The notes beneath the pieces were generated by a model, which was given only the letters and a program-made list of their open reading frames with translations, did no database searches and was not told where the DNA came from. The position numbers were made by a program, and so were the translations under genes. From Parvularcula maris (GTDB taxonomy: Bacteria; Pseudomonadota; Alphaproteobacteria; Caulobacterales; Parvularculaceae), in assembly GCF_024505085.1 (NCBI RefSeq), contig NZ_JANIBC010000002.1, positions 1-64,000 of the forward strand: a stretch of 64,000 bases of DNA, in the 5' to 3' direction. This document shows, piece by piece, positions 40,658 through 49,673 of this stretch (position 1 is its first letter; every line of letters starts with the position of its first letter).

Positions 40658-41970
40658 CCCACGTCTCCCTCGAAATCAGGGGGGCGTGAGCCGAGCTCGT
40701 CGGCCAGGGCCTCGATCCGGGCCTCGAGCCCGCTACCTGTCCAGTAGACGGACCAGGGGCCTCGGCGGACGAAGCCGTCGGCCTGGGCGCTGTAGAAGCC
40801 GTTGAACGGGTTTTCGCGCCGCGAGCGCCAGACCAGCTCGGGCGCAGCGTCATGGAGCCTCTGCCAAAGAGATTTCGCCAGACCCTCACCGCGTGCGCTT
40901 TCAGACACGGCGAACTTGTCGAGAAGCGGCACGCCCGCGATCGAACCGATCACCGCCCCGGCCCTGCCGCGTTCGGAGGCCAGCACGTAGTCGGGTGCAA
41001 AATCCGTCCAGTAGGAACGCTTGAGCTTCCGGCCGAAAGCCTCCTCCAACAACGGTTCGAGCTCCTTTGCTGCCTCAGGGCCACGCCGCTCGATCCGCTC
41101 GCCCTGCCGGATCAAGGTTCCCGCACCGGAGTGCGTGAAGAGCTCGCGCACCATCGCCGCAGGCCCCGTGACGGAGACGGAGGCGGACGGTTCGAGCTCG
41201 CTCAGAAGGCTGGCGATCTCCTGCACCTTGTGCCGCATTCCGCCGCTTAACCAGGGCTGAGCAAAGAGTTCATCGCCCTCCTCGGCGAGGTTGATGCTGT
41301 CGATCAGGCTACCCTCGCCGTCAAGCAGGCCGCCGGTCCCAGTCACGAAGACGACCTTCCGGGGGCGGAGGGACAGCACCATACAGCGCGCGACATTGTC
41401 GGCGTTGACGTTGAGAAGCTGCCCACGTTCGTCAGCATGCACACAGCCGATCAGCGGGATGACACCGGCGCGCAGGAGCTGCTCGATCCCGAGCTTATCC
41501 GCGGATACCGGCTCACCCACCAGGCCGTAGCGGTCGCGGTCGAGCAGCCTAGCACGAAGCGCGCTCTGCGGCGTCACGGCATGGGCGCCGCGCTCGCGGA
41601 GAGCTTCGGCTAGTTTCAGACCGGCATGGCTCGCCGCCTCCGCCACGAGCGGCACCGCCTCTTCGGGCGTGATCCGCATGCCGTCGCAGCGCTCCTCCCT
41701 GATGCCCGCTGCAGCGAGGCTTCGGTCGAGCTGCGGTCCCGATCCGTAGACGACGACTGGGGGAAGACCAAGGAACTGCAGGAGAGCGAGGGCGTCGGCG
41801 AGGTCGTCGAGACCCTGCTCGAGCACGGCGCCGCCGACCTTGACCACGGCGAAGCAGCCGCTGTTCTTCTCCTCAAAGCGGCGCAGATAAGCGCGCACCT
41901 CGCGGCCCTCCTCCAGGCCGCCGAGGAGGAGGCTGACCCGGTCCCTGAAGCTCGTCTCACGCGAAGCCAT
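40654..41970 (-). CDS. argB: Bifunctional N-acetylglutamate synthase and kinase (NAGS-K)
   Basis: A 438-residue fusion. Residues about 1-285 form an amino-acid-kinase domain (VVKVGGAVLEQGLDDLADAL, NVNADNVARCMVLSLRPRKVVFVTGTGGLLDGEG). Residues about 290-438 form a GNAT-type acetyltransferase domain (SYWTDFAPDYVLASERGRAGAVIG, DKFAVSESARGEGLAKSLWQRLHD). One protein thus acetylates glutamate and phosphorylates the product, as in Maricaulis and Xanthomonas NAGS-K. No separate argA or argJ is needed for these steps. Start ATG at 41970 has GGAGG 6 nt upstream; it overlaps argE' by 14 bp and argC by 4 bp. Arginine feedback is expected from the family. Confidence 0.92.
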   Translation of the reverse strand: MASRETSFRDRVSLLLGGLEEGREVRAYLRRFEEKNSGCFAVVKVGGAVLEQGLDDLADALALLQFLGLPPVVVYGSGPQLDRSLAAAGIREERCDGMRITPEEAVPLVAEAASHAGLKLAEALRERGAHAVTPQSALRARLLDRDRYGLVGEPVSADKLGIEQLLRAGVIPLIGCVHADERGQLLNVNADNVARCMVLSLRPRKVVFVTGTGGLLDGEGSLIDSINLAEEGDELFAQPWLSGGMRHKVQEIASLLSELEPSASVSVTGPAAMVRELFTHSGAGTLIRQGERIERRGPEAAKELEPLLEEAFGRKLKRSYWTDFAPDYVLASERGRAGAVIGSIAGVPLLDKFAVSESARGEGLAKSLWQRLHDAAPELVWRSRRENPFNGFYSAQADGFVRRGPWSVYWTGSGLEARIEALADELGSRPPDFEGDVG

Positions 41971-43015
41971 CGAGGACCTCCGCATAAAGATGGTAGAGCT
42001 TCGCTAGTTGATCGTAGGTGACGAACTCGCCGGGTGCATGGGCCTGGGCTATCGAACCAGCGCCCAGCACGAGCGAGGGAACGCCCGCTTCGGAGAAGAG
42101 GGAGGCCTCGGTCCAGAAGTCCACGGGTTCACCTACCGGAAGGCCTAACCTGCTCGCATAGCCTTTCGCTGCCTCCTGCGCCCGGTAGGATCGTCCGTCC
42201 GCATCGGAGGGTAGGGCGGGGCCGGTGAAGCGGGGGGTGATCTCCGCGTCGCCTAGCTTAGCTATCGAAGACAGAAGCTGTCGGTAGTCGCTGCCCGGAC
42301 GGTTTCTGAAGCCGAAGAGAAGCTCCGCTTCGGCGGCGATCATGTTGGGTTTGACCCCGCCTTCGATGCGGCCGAAATTGAGGCGGTTGTCCAGTGCCCC
42401 CGGCAGGTCGAGCGCGCCGGCGATCAGCCTGGCTGCATCGTGGACGGCGCTACGGCGACCGGTTTCCGACGCGTGGCCGCTCTCGCCCGAGAAGACGGCT
42501 CTGGCCGAAAAAATGCCTCGGTGTTCGAGCCGCGCCAGCGCGTCCGTCGGCTCGGCGATCACGGCGAGGTCGGCGTTCGGAGTGTTCTGAAGAAACGACC
42601 TGATGCAGCGGCTCTGACCCGCTTCCTCATCAGTGGTGAGAAGAAGCCGCATCGGGTGATCCGTATGCGCGGCGAGTACGAACAGCACAGCGGCGGCGCC
42701 TTTGGTATCAGAAGTGCCGAGACCAAAGGCGCGGTCATCCGTACGCACTAGCTGGTGCGGGTCGCTCTCCCAGCCTGGCGCGATCGGCACCGTGTCCATA
42801 TGCACGTTGAAGAGCACGGGGCTCGTACCGCGGGAAGCTTCGATGATCAGGCACCCCTCACCCAGATCCTCGACGGTGATGTCGAAGCCGGGAAGCGCCA
42901 GCCTCACCGTCTCCACGAGCCTTCCGTCCACGTTGATCTCGCGCGGCGGGTTCTCCGTCCGGCAGGCGATCAGCGGGTCGAGATAGCCGAGGATGTCCTC
43001 AAGAGGCGCCGTCAC
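41957..43015 (-). CDS. argE: N-acetylcitrulline/N-acetylornithine deacetylase (ArgE' type)
   Basis: A 352-residue M20-family zinc deacetylase. Metal and catalytic motifs are FNVHMDTVPIAPGW (His and Asp ligand region), GLGTSDTKGAAAVLF and LLLTTDEEAGQSRCIRSFL (Glu-Glu). The local pattern TDEEAGQSRCI resembles the Xanthomonas N-acetylcitrulline deacetylase. With an N-acetylornithine carbamoyltransferase in the same operon, the natural substrate is probably N-acetylcitrulline; this is inference from context. GTG start at 43015 overlaps argG by 17 bp, and the 3' end overlaps the NAGS-K gene by 14 bp. Confidence 0.9.
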   Translation of the reverse strand: MTAPLEDILGYLDPLIACRTENPPREINVDGRLVETVRLALPGFDITVEDLGEGCLIIEASRGTSPVLFNVHMDTVPIAPGWESDPHQLVRTDDRAFGLGTSDTKGAAAVLFVLAAHTDHPMRLLLTTDEEAGQSRCIRSFLQNTPNADLAVIAEPTDALARLEHRGIFSARAVFSGESGHASETGRRSAVHDAARLIAGALDLPGALDNRLNFGRIEGGVKPNMIAAEAELLFGFRNRPGSDYRQLLSSIAKLGDAEITPRFTGPALPSDADGRSYRAQEAAKGYASRLGLPVGEPVDFWTEASLFSEAGVPSLVLGAGSIAQAHAPGEFVTYDQLAKLYHLYAEVLDGFA

Positions 43016-44207
43016 TGCTGGCCCTCCCTGCCTTGGCGTGAAGCACCGTGGACTGACCGAAGAGCTCGGCGAAGCCTTCGGCGACGGCGCCGGACCAGGC
43101 GGCCTTCTGGGCGTAGACCGAACCGGCGCGCTCGGGGATGTTCTCAGTGCGCACTTCGACGGCGGTCACCCGCCCCGGCTCGAGCTTCAGGTCCACCTCG
43201 CCGGTGGTCCGAGCCTGGCTCGACTGGAGGTAGGCTTCGAGGTCTCGGCGCAAGGCGTCGGCGGTAAGCCCGTCATAGATGAGATCGCACCACTTCTCCC
43301 CCACCACGCGGCGAAAAGCGTTCTGAGCACGGGAGCTGACCGCCTCACAAAGCGCCGTATGCGCCTCTTCGAGGCCGGTGAGGCCGGGCGCCTCGAAGAC
43401 GATCCGGCCCTTGAGACCGACCAGCGTATCGCCCGTATAGATACCGTAGCCGATGCCATAGGCGCCGAGCCGCTCGTTCAGGAGGCGCAGCATGTCCGCG
43501 CCGGAAGCCTCGCCGTCACCTGTCTTGGCACTGACCGGGCAGCCATTCTCGAACCGGATGGTCACCCGCTCCGAACCCGTCACCTTGGCAAGGCTTTTGG
43601 TGAAGACCCGTGCCTCCACCGGCGGCTCCTGCCACTTGTCGATCGGACCGCCGGAAAGGGTGGCGCCGAGAAGGTTCTCATTGACCGAGAAGGCGCTGGC
43701 CCGTTCGGGCACGGAGAAGCCACGCTCGCGCAGAAACTCCTCCTCATAGGCGCGGACGTTCTCCTTGTCCTGGATATCCCTGATCGGGGTCAGGATTGGG
43801 CGGTCCGTCCGCGCTCTGATCTCGGTATCGAAGCGGACTTGGTCGTTACCCATGCCGGTGCAGCCATGGCCGATGACATCGGCGCCCAGCCTGTCGGCCA
43901 GCGCAACCGAGCGCGCGGCGATGATCGACCTGTCCGCACAAAGAACGGGGTAGCGACCCTGACGGCGTGCCCCGCCCCAGAGGAAGGGGAGGACGATGTC
44001 GGTCCAGAGCTCTTCCGAAGCGTTCTCGGTGATATGCTGGTCGGCGCCGATTTCCTCCGCACGCGCAGCAATCTTAGCTTCCGCCTCGGGATCGGCGGCG
44101 CCGGAATGGACGTAGAGCGTGGTGACCTTGTAGCCGTCCTCACGCAGGCGCAGGACGCAGTAGGAGGTGTCGAGGCCGCCGGAGAAGGCGAGAACTGCGT
44201 GTTTCAT
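42999..44207 (-). CDS. argG: Argininosuccinate synthase
   Basis: A 402-residue ATP pyrophosphatase-type ligase joining citrulline and aspartate. The PP-loop LAFSGGLDTSYCVLRL is at the N terminus, followed by GADVIGHGCTGMGNDQVRFD and RPILTPIRDI. A C-terminal GRIVFEAPGLTGLEEAHTALCEAV segment is present. Length is normal. The ATG at 44207 overlaps the argF' stop (ATGA), and its stop overlaps the argE' start. In this pathway citrulline comes from deacetylation of N-acetylcitrulline. Confidence 0.97.
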   Translation of the reverse strand: MKHAVLAFSGGLDTSYCVLRLREDGYKVTTLYVHSGAADPEAEAKIAARAEEIGADQHITENASEELWTDIVLPFLWGGARRQGRYPVLCADRSIIAARSVALADRLGADVIGHGCTGMGNDQVRFDTEIRARTDRPILTPIRDIQDKENVRAYEEEFLRERGFSVPERASAFSVNENLLGATLSGGPIDKWQEPPVEARVFTKSLAKVTGSERVTIRFENGCPVSAKTGDGEASGADMLRLLNERLGAYGIGYGIYTGDTLVGLKGRIVFEAPGLTGLEEAHTALCEAVSSRAQNAFRRVVGEKWCDLIYDGLTADALRRDLEAYLQSSQARTTGEVDLKLEPGRVTAVEVRTENIPERAGSVYAQKAAWSGAVAEGFAELFGQSTVLHAKAGRASSDGAS

Positions 44208-45199
44208 TGATCGTTCAGTGCACTCAGCACCGCCTTCTGTACGTGAAGCCGGTTCTCGGCCTCTTCGATGATGAGGGAGTTCGAGCCGTCCACCACCGCG
44301 TCGGTGGCCTTCACGTTGCGGCGCATGGGGAGGCAGTGGCTGAAGGTGGCGTTGTTGGTCAGCGCCATCTTCTCCTCGTCCACGATGAAGCGGCGGAGGG
44401 CGTCGGGGGTCAGGCGCTCTTCCATGGGCAGACCGATCTGATCGAGCCGCCCCCAGCTTTTCGCGTAGACCGCATCTGCGCCCCGATAAGCCTCCTCCAC
44501 ATCATGGGTCAGCGTCAGACCCCGCCCGTTCTCACCGGCAAAGCGCGAGCCCGCCTCGATGAACTTCTCGTCCAGCATGTATTCGTCCGACGGCATGAGG
44601 AGGGTTACCTCCATCCCCATCTTCGTCGCAGCCAAGAGCGCCGAGTTCATCACGGCCGTGTTGAGCGGCTTGGGGTGGTAGGTCCAGGTGAGGCACATCT
44701 TCTGGCCTTGGAGGGACCCGTGACGCTCCTGCAGCGCCATCAGCATGGCGAGCTCCTGACAGGGGTGGACGATCGTCTCCATGTTGACAATCGGCACCGT
44801 CGCGTAGCGCACGAAGGCAGAGAGGACCGGGTCATGCCGCTCTACGCTCCAGTCCTCGAACTTCGGGAAGGCCCTGATGGCGATCATGTCCACATAGGTG
44901 GAGAGAACGCGCGCCGCCTCGGCGACATGCTCCTCGGCGGTGCCGTCCATCACCGCGCCGTCCTCGGTTTCGAGCGGCCAGGTGCCGCCGGCATCGAGCA
45001 CGACGGAGCTTCCGCCGAGATCGGTGATGCCGACCTGGAAGCTCGTTCTGGTGCGCAAGGAGGGGTTCATGAAGACGAGGGCGATGCGCTTTCCTCGGAG
45101 ACGGTCCTGGCGGGGGTTGGCTTTGAGCTCTCGCGCATCGTCGAGGAGAGCCTGAAGCTCCGCTTTGGACCAGTCTTCGGTGGTCAGGAAATGCCGCAC
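44204..45199 (-). CDS. argF': N-acetylornithine carbamoyltransferase (ArgF')
   Basis: A 331-residue carbamoyltransferase with the carbamoyl-phosphate motif FMNPSLRTRTSFQ and HPCQELAML. The key difference from ordinary ornithine carbamoyltransferase is visible in three places. WPLETEDGAVMDGTAEEH carries the Glu typical of the acetylornithine enzyme. LTWTYHPKPLNTAV follows. CLPMRRNVKATDAVVDG contains the Lys equivalent to the carbamylated Lys302 of the Xanthomonas enzyme. It should convert N-acetylornithine to N-acetylcitrulline. GTG at 45199 with GGAG 8 nt upstream. It is the first gene of the five-gene arginine operon, divergent from argH. Confidence 0.93.
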   Translation of the reverse strand: MRHFLTTEDWSKAELQALLDDARELKANPRQDRLRGKRIALVFMNPSLRTRTSFQVGITDLGGSSVVLDAGGTWPLETEDGAVMDGTAEEHVAEAARVLSTYVDMIAIRAFPKFEDWSVERHDPVLSAFVRYATVPIVNMETIVHPCQELAMLMALQERHGSLQGQKMCLTWTYHPKPLNTAVMNSALLAATKMGMEVTLLMPSDEYMLDEKFIEAGSRFAGENGRGLTLTHDVEEAYRGADAVYAKSWGRLDQIGLPMEERLTPDALRRFIVDEEKMALTNNATFSHCLPMRRNVKATDAVVDGSNSLIIEEAENRLHVQKAVLSALNDQ

Positions 45200-45403
45200 G
45201 GGGGTCGCTCCTTGTCGTCGTCTTCGGCAGGGCAAGGTCCTTTGCAGTGACCCGGCGCCTTGGAAAGGGCAAGTTTCCGCGATGTTTTCTGCAGGGGCGG
45301 CCAGCAAAGCTAGTCTTCTTTGCTGCGCCTCCTGCTATGAAGAGAAAAACTAGGCAGTGCCGGGCCTAGGAAGACCGCGCTTTCTGCGCCACAGCATCTC
45401 CCC

Positions 45404-46786
45404 ATGACCGAGAGAACCAAGAACCCCCTCTGGGGCGGACGTTTCGAAGGCGGCCCCGCCGCCCTGTTTGAGGCCTTCGGCCACTCCCTCGACGCCGACA
45501 TCAAGCTCTGGCGCCAGGATATCGAGGGCTCGAAGGCCCATGCGAAGATGCTCGGTGCGCAAGGCATTATCACCAGCGAGGAGGCGGATGCGCTGGCGAA
45601 GGGCCTCGATCAGGTGGCTTCCGAGATCGAGGCGGGCACCTTCGAGTGGTCCGAGGCCCTCGAAGACGTGCACATGAACATCGAGGCGCGTCTGCGCGAG
45701 ATCGTGCCGGAAGCCGGGGGCAAGCTGCATACCGGGCGCTCCCGCAACGATCAGGTGGCGACGGACCTCAGGCTCTGGGTCCGCGCGGCCCTCGAACGCT
45801 GCGCCGAAGGGGTGCGCGAGGTCCAGCGTGCCTTCCTCATCCAGGCCGAGCAGGGGCACGACGCCCTGATGCCGGGCTTCACGCACCTGCAGATCGCCCA
45901 GCCCGTCACCTACGCTCACCACTGCCTCGCCTATGTGGAGATGCTGGAGCGGGACCGGGCGAGGCTTCTCGCTGCGAGGGACCACCTCAATGTCAGCCCC
46001 CTAGGGGCGGCAGCGCTGGCCGGAACGCCTCACCCCATCGACCGGGAGGCCACCGCGAAGGCTCTCGGCTTCGAGCGGCCTATGACCAACAGCCTCGATG
46101 CGGTCTCCGCCCGCGATTTCTGCCTGGAGGCGGCGGCAGCGGCGTCAATCTGCGGGGTGACCCTCTCACGCTACGCCGAGGAGGTGATCGTCTTCGCCTC
46201 CTCGCCCTTCAGCTACTGGAAGCCGTCGGAGAGTTTCTCCACCGGCTCCTCCATCATGCCGCAGAAGCGCAACCCGGACGCTGCCGAACTCATTCGTGCT
46301 AAGGTCGGGCGCCTGGCTGGCGCGTTCACCGCACTGACGCTTCAGACCAAGGGTCTGACCCTCGCCTACGCCAAGGACATGCAGGAGACGAAGCCCGTCA
46401 CCATGGACGCGCTGGAAGAGCTGGAGAAGACGCTCCTCGTCTGCGCAGGCATGGTCGCGGAGATGGGGATCAACCCTGACCGCATGGATGAGGACGCCAA
46501 TAAAGGCTTCGCCACCGCCACCGATCTCGCAGACAGCCTGGCGGCGGACGGGGTGGCGTTCCGGGACGCCCACGACATTGTCGGGCGGCTCGTCGGCCTC
46601 TGCGAGAAAGAGGGCTGCCTCCTCAGCGACGCGCCGGAGGAGAAGGCCCTTCAGATCTCGCCGCTGCTCACCAAAGAGCGGCTGCAGCGCCTCACGCCCA
46701 AGGCCAGCATCGAAGCCAAACGCCGTACGGGCACCTTCCCCGACAGCCGCGAAGAGGTGCGCCGCTGGCGCGAGCGGGTAGGGTAG
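45404..46786 (+). CDS. argH: Argininosuccinate lyase
   Basis: A 460-residue fumarase/aspartase-superfamily lyase releasing arginine and fumarate. Motifs include LWGGRFEGGPAALFEAF at the N terminus, VHMNIEARL, LHTGRSRNDQVATDLRLW and the signature loop GSSIMPQKRNPDAAELIR with the catalytic Ser. It is divergent from the arginine operon across a 204-bp region that must hold both promoters. It ends 18 bp from the convergent phytochrome gene. Confidence 0.97.
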   Translation: MTERTKNPLWGGRFEGGPAALFEAFGHSLDADIKLWRQDIEGSKAHAKMLGAQGIITSEEADALAKGLDQVASEIEAGTFEWSEALEDVHMNIEARLREIVPEAGGKLHTGRSRNDQVATDLRLWVRAALERCAEGVREVQRAFLIQAEQGHDALMPGFTHLQIAQPVTYAHHCLAYVEMLERDRARLLAARDHLNVSPLGAAALAGTPHPIDREATAKALGFERPMTNSLDAVSARDFCLEAAAAASICGVTLSRYAEEVIVFASSPFSYWKPSESFSTGSSIMPQKRNPDAAELIRAKVGRLAGAFTALTLQTKGLTLAYAKDMQETKPVTMDALEELEKTLLVCAGMVAEMGINPDRMDEDANKGFATATDLADSLAADGVAFRDAHDIVGRLVGLCEKEGCLLSDAPEEKALQISPLLTKERLQRLTPKASIEAKRRTGTFPDSREEVRRWRERVG

Positions 46787-46804
46787 AGCTTAGTGCTCCC
46801 GACC

Positions 46805-49381
46805 CTAAACCTCTTCCTGCGCCCTGAGGATCTTGCCGATGCCCTGGGACAGGGAGCCGTCGTCCACCGGTTTGGTGAGGACCGTGGCGGCGGCGAGCTC
46901 GGGGGGCAGGGACATATTCGAGCCGTATCCGGTCACGAAGAGGAAGGGGATGTTCTGCCCCCTCAGCTTCTGGGCGATCTCGAAGGAGACCTTGCCGCGA
47001 AGGTTCATGTCCAGGATCGCGAAGTCGTAGTCTCCGCGGTCCAGCTCCCTCATGGCGGCATCGACGGTGCTGGCCGTCTCGATGGTCTCCGCCCCCAGGC
47101 GGGAGAGGCTCTCCACCATATCCATGGCCAGGACGAGGTTGTCCTCGACCAGCAGCACGCGCTTCTTGGAAGCCACACGGATGATCTCACCGACGGAGCC
47201 GGCGAGCTTGACGCTCTTCTCCTCCTTGAGGTCGACGAGGTTCTCCGCGGGCAGGGTGAAGGAGAAGCGTAGCCCGGCGGGGTCGTAGTCGAGGTCCACG
47301 GTCCCGTCGAACTCGTAGGGGATGGCCTTCTCGATCAGCGAACGGCCGAAACCGTGACGGGAAGGGGGGGAGACTTCCGGACCCCCGATCTCGCGCCAGG
47401 AGAAGGACAGGCCCTCGTCGGAGACCGACCACTTGACCTTGACGATGCCGTCCGTGGTCGACAGCGCGCCGTACTTCGCGGCGTTGGTGATGACCTCGTG
47501 GAAGACGAGGGCGATCATGGGCGCCACATCCGCGCGGAGCCCGACCACCGGTCCCGAGAGAATGACCTGGACCTCGTCGTCGTTCATGTAGGGAACGAGC
47601 TCCGTATCGAGAATGCCGCGCAGCGACACGCCCTGCATCGACTCCGACACGGCGAGATCGTGCGCCGCCGCCAGCGCCGCGATACGCTGCTCCAGCGCCA
47701 GGGCGTAGCTCTCCAGCGATGCGGAGGACGCCTTGGCCTGCCTAGAAAGCGATCTGATCAGGGCGAGAATGTTCTTCACCCGGTGGTTCAGCTCGGCGAT
47801 CATCAGCTCCTGCTGGCGCTGATGGTTGAGGAGGTCCTTGTGGCGGACGAGGTTCTGCCGCTCGCCGCGCGCGGTGAGCTGGGTGAGGAGGGTCTGGATC
47901 TCCTTGGCGCTGGTATGGTCGAACTCGGTCCAGGCTTCGGACTGGCCCTTCTGCTCCTCCATGAACGCGTTGAAGGAGCCGCGCGGGGTGATCCTCGGTC
48001 CGAAGGGGCCGTGCCCCATCTCCTTCTTGGGATCGCCTGCCCAAGTGACCTTCTTCGTCACCTCGTCGCGGAAGAACATGAACTGGAGCGGGTAGGCGGC
48101 GGTCGCCCTCAGCAGCATGCAACCCGCGGAGTCGCAGGCATCGTCAGCGTCGATCCAGAAGTCACCGACCATTGCCTCGGTGACATCGATGAGGTCTTCC
48201 TCCTCCTTCATCCGCTCGGCGATATGACGGATCACCTTCTCAGGCGGGACCGAGCCGCTGGTCTGCAGCTTGTCCTCCCTGACCACCGCCACACCGTCGC
48301 AGGTGATCAGCTCACGGCAGATCGTGGCGATGTCGGGAAAGGCATGGATCATATCCTTCGCCGCGTCGGTCTCGGCGAGGATCCTCTGCTTCGCAGCCGC
48401 CGCCCGAACGCGCTTGGCCGCGTGCTCGTTCTCGGTCTTCTCCTTGATCAGGAGGGAGATCATCTGCCCGAAGAGCTCGGCGGCGATCCTGGTGTCGGAG
48501 CTGATGACACGTGGCGACATGTGGTGGCAGGCGAACATGCCCCACAGCCTGCCGTCCACGACGATGCCGATGGTCAGCGTGGCACCGACGCCCATGTTCT
48601 TGAGGTACTCGACATGGATGGGCGAGACGCCGCGCAGGTGGGACAGCGACATGTCGAGGGGCGGCAGGTTGTCGTCGCGCCTGAGCACGGGGACCGGGTC
48701 CTGGCCGACATCCGACAGCAGGCGAAGGGGGTTCTTGACCTGAAGCGCTCTAGCCTGGGCGGGAACGTCCCAGGCGGGGTAGCGAAGGCCGAGGAAGCTG
48801 TCGATATCGGGGCCGCGCGCCTCAGACAGCACCTCGCCGGAGCCGTCGAGCGCGTAGCGGTAGGCCTTGACCCGGTCGTACCCGGTCAGCTCGCGAAGGC
48901 CGAAGGCGCCCACTTTGAGCATGCGCTCGATGGAGGGCTCGGCACCGGCACGCGCGAGGAAAAGGCGGGCCTGCTCCGCAGGCGAGCGCTCGCCGCTCTC
49001 CACCAGGTCCACGGGCTTCTCGATCTCGATGATGCCGCGGTCTTCGCCGCTGCGGTGGGCGTAGACCTCGAACGCACTGCCGTCGAGCTCGTACCGGCCA
49101 ACCCGCTCACGCTGGGTCTTGGACGTCGAGTAAGAGAGGATGTTGCGAAGATCGTGGAGCGCTTCTTTCGGCAGAACCTCGCCGAGGGGTTTGCCGAGCA
49201 CCGACTGCGCCTCGATGCCGATAATGTCCGCCAGGTTCGCACTGACATAGTCGATGGCGTTCAGCGTCAGCGGGCACGCCAGAAGCGCTCCGAACGGCTG
49301 AATATGCCCTGGGATATGGATCGGCTCCTTGTCGCAGTTGTCGACGGTGAGCCCGGTTGCGATATCAGTACCGTCTGCCAT
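46805..49381 (-). CDS. Bacteriophytochrome with HWE histidine kinase and C-terminal receiver domain
   Basis: An 858-residue red/far-red light sensor. The PAS domain carries the biliverdin-binding Cys16 (VDNCDKEPIHIPG). The GAF domain has chromophore-pocket motifs PAWDVP (202-207; usually PASDIP) and SHLRGVSPIHVEYL (His256). The PHY tongue has WAGDP (447) and PRGSF (466-470). A HWE kinase follows with phospho-acceptor His533 (AELNHRVKN) and ATPase motif FHEVITNAAKYG. A receiver domain (about 742-858) has Asp791 and Lys837. The Trp in place of Ser in PASDIP is unusual. No haem oxygenase gene is adjacent. I preferred ATG at 49381; 49498 would add 39 residues. Confidence 0.93.
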   Translation of the reverse strand: MADGTDIATGLTVDNCDKEPIHIPGHIQPFGALLACPLTLNAIDYVSANLADIIGIEAQSVLGKPLGEVLPKEALHDLRNILSYSTSKTQRERVGRYELDGSAFEVYAHRSGEDRGIIEIEKPVDLVESGERSPAEQARLFLARAGAEPSIERMLKVGAFGLRELTGYDRVKAYRYALDGSGEVLSEARGPDIDSFLGLRYPAWDVPAQARALQVKNPLRLLSDVGQDPVPVLRRDDNLPPLDMSLSHLRGVSPIHVEYLKNMGVGATLTIGIVVDGRLWGMFACHHMSPRVISSDTRIAAELFGQMISLLIKEKTENEHAAKRVRAAAAKQRILAETDAAKDMIHAFPDIATICRELITCDGVAVVREDKLQTSGSVPPEKVIRHIAERMKEEEDLIDVTEAMVGDFWIDADDACDSAGCMLLRATAAYPLQFMFFRDEVTKKVTWAGDPKKEMGHGPFGPRITPRGSFNAFMEEQKGQSEAWTEFDHTSAKEIQTLLTQLTARGERQNLVRHKDLLNHQRQQELMIAELNHRVKNILALIRSLSRQAKASSASLESYALALEQRIAALAAAHDLAVSESMQGVSLRGILDTELVPYMNDDEVQVILSGPVVGLRADVAPMIALVFHEVITNAAKYGALSTTDGIVKVKWSVSDEGLSFSWREIGGPEVSPPSRHGFGRSLIEKAIPYEFDGTVDLDYDPAGLRFSFTLPAENLVDLKEEKSVKLAGSVGEIIRVASKKRVLLVEDNLVLAMDMVESLSRLGAETIETASTVDAAMRELDRGDYDFAILDMNLRGKVSFEIAQKLRGQNIPFLFVTGYGSNMSLPPELAAATVLTKPVDDGSLSQGIGKILRAQEEV

Positions 49382-49673
49382 AACTGCCTGTACCTGTTTT
49401 CTGTTCTGCCGATGTCGGCGTGCGGCAACACCCTTGAAAAGTCTAGCTGGTTCCGGTGTACGAACCAGCAACCCAAAGGTGGATGCGACAATTTTCACCG
49501 GCCTCCGCCCTCAGACGAAGTCACAATTTAGCGCACATATGGCCGAGACAAGCCGCAGCCTCGCAGTTTTCGCCTAGGCCTGAGCGAAACAGCCCTCCTT
49601 CTCACGGGGCTAGCCAATGTTTGCTTCGTGCAGAAGCGCACATTGGTCGGTTCTGTCGGTAGGAAGCGGTGGG

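Noticed and set aside
47354-49531. Long plus-strand frame of 725 codons opposite the phytochrome gene
   Set aside because: It is a shadow of the phytochrome gene, with Arg/Gly/His-rich composition and no family motif.
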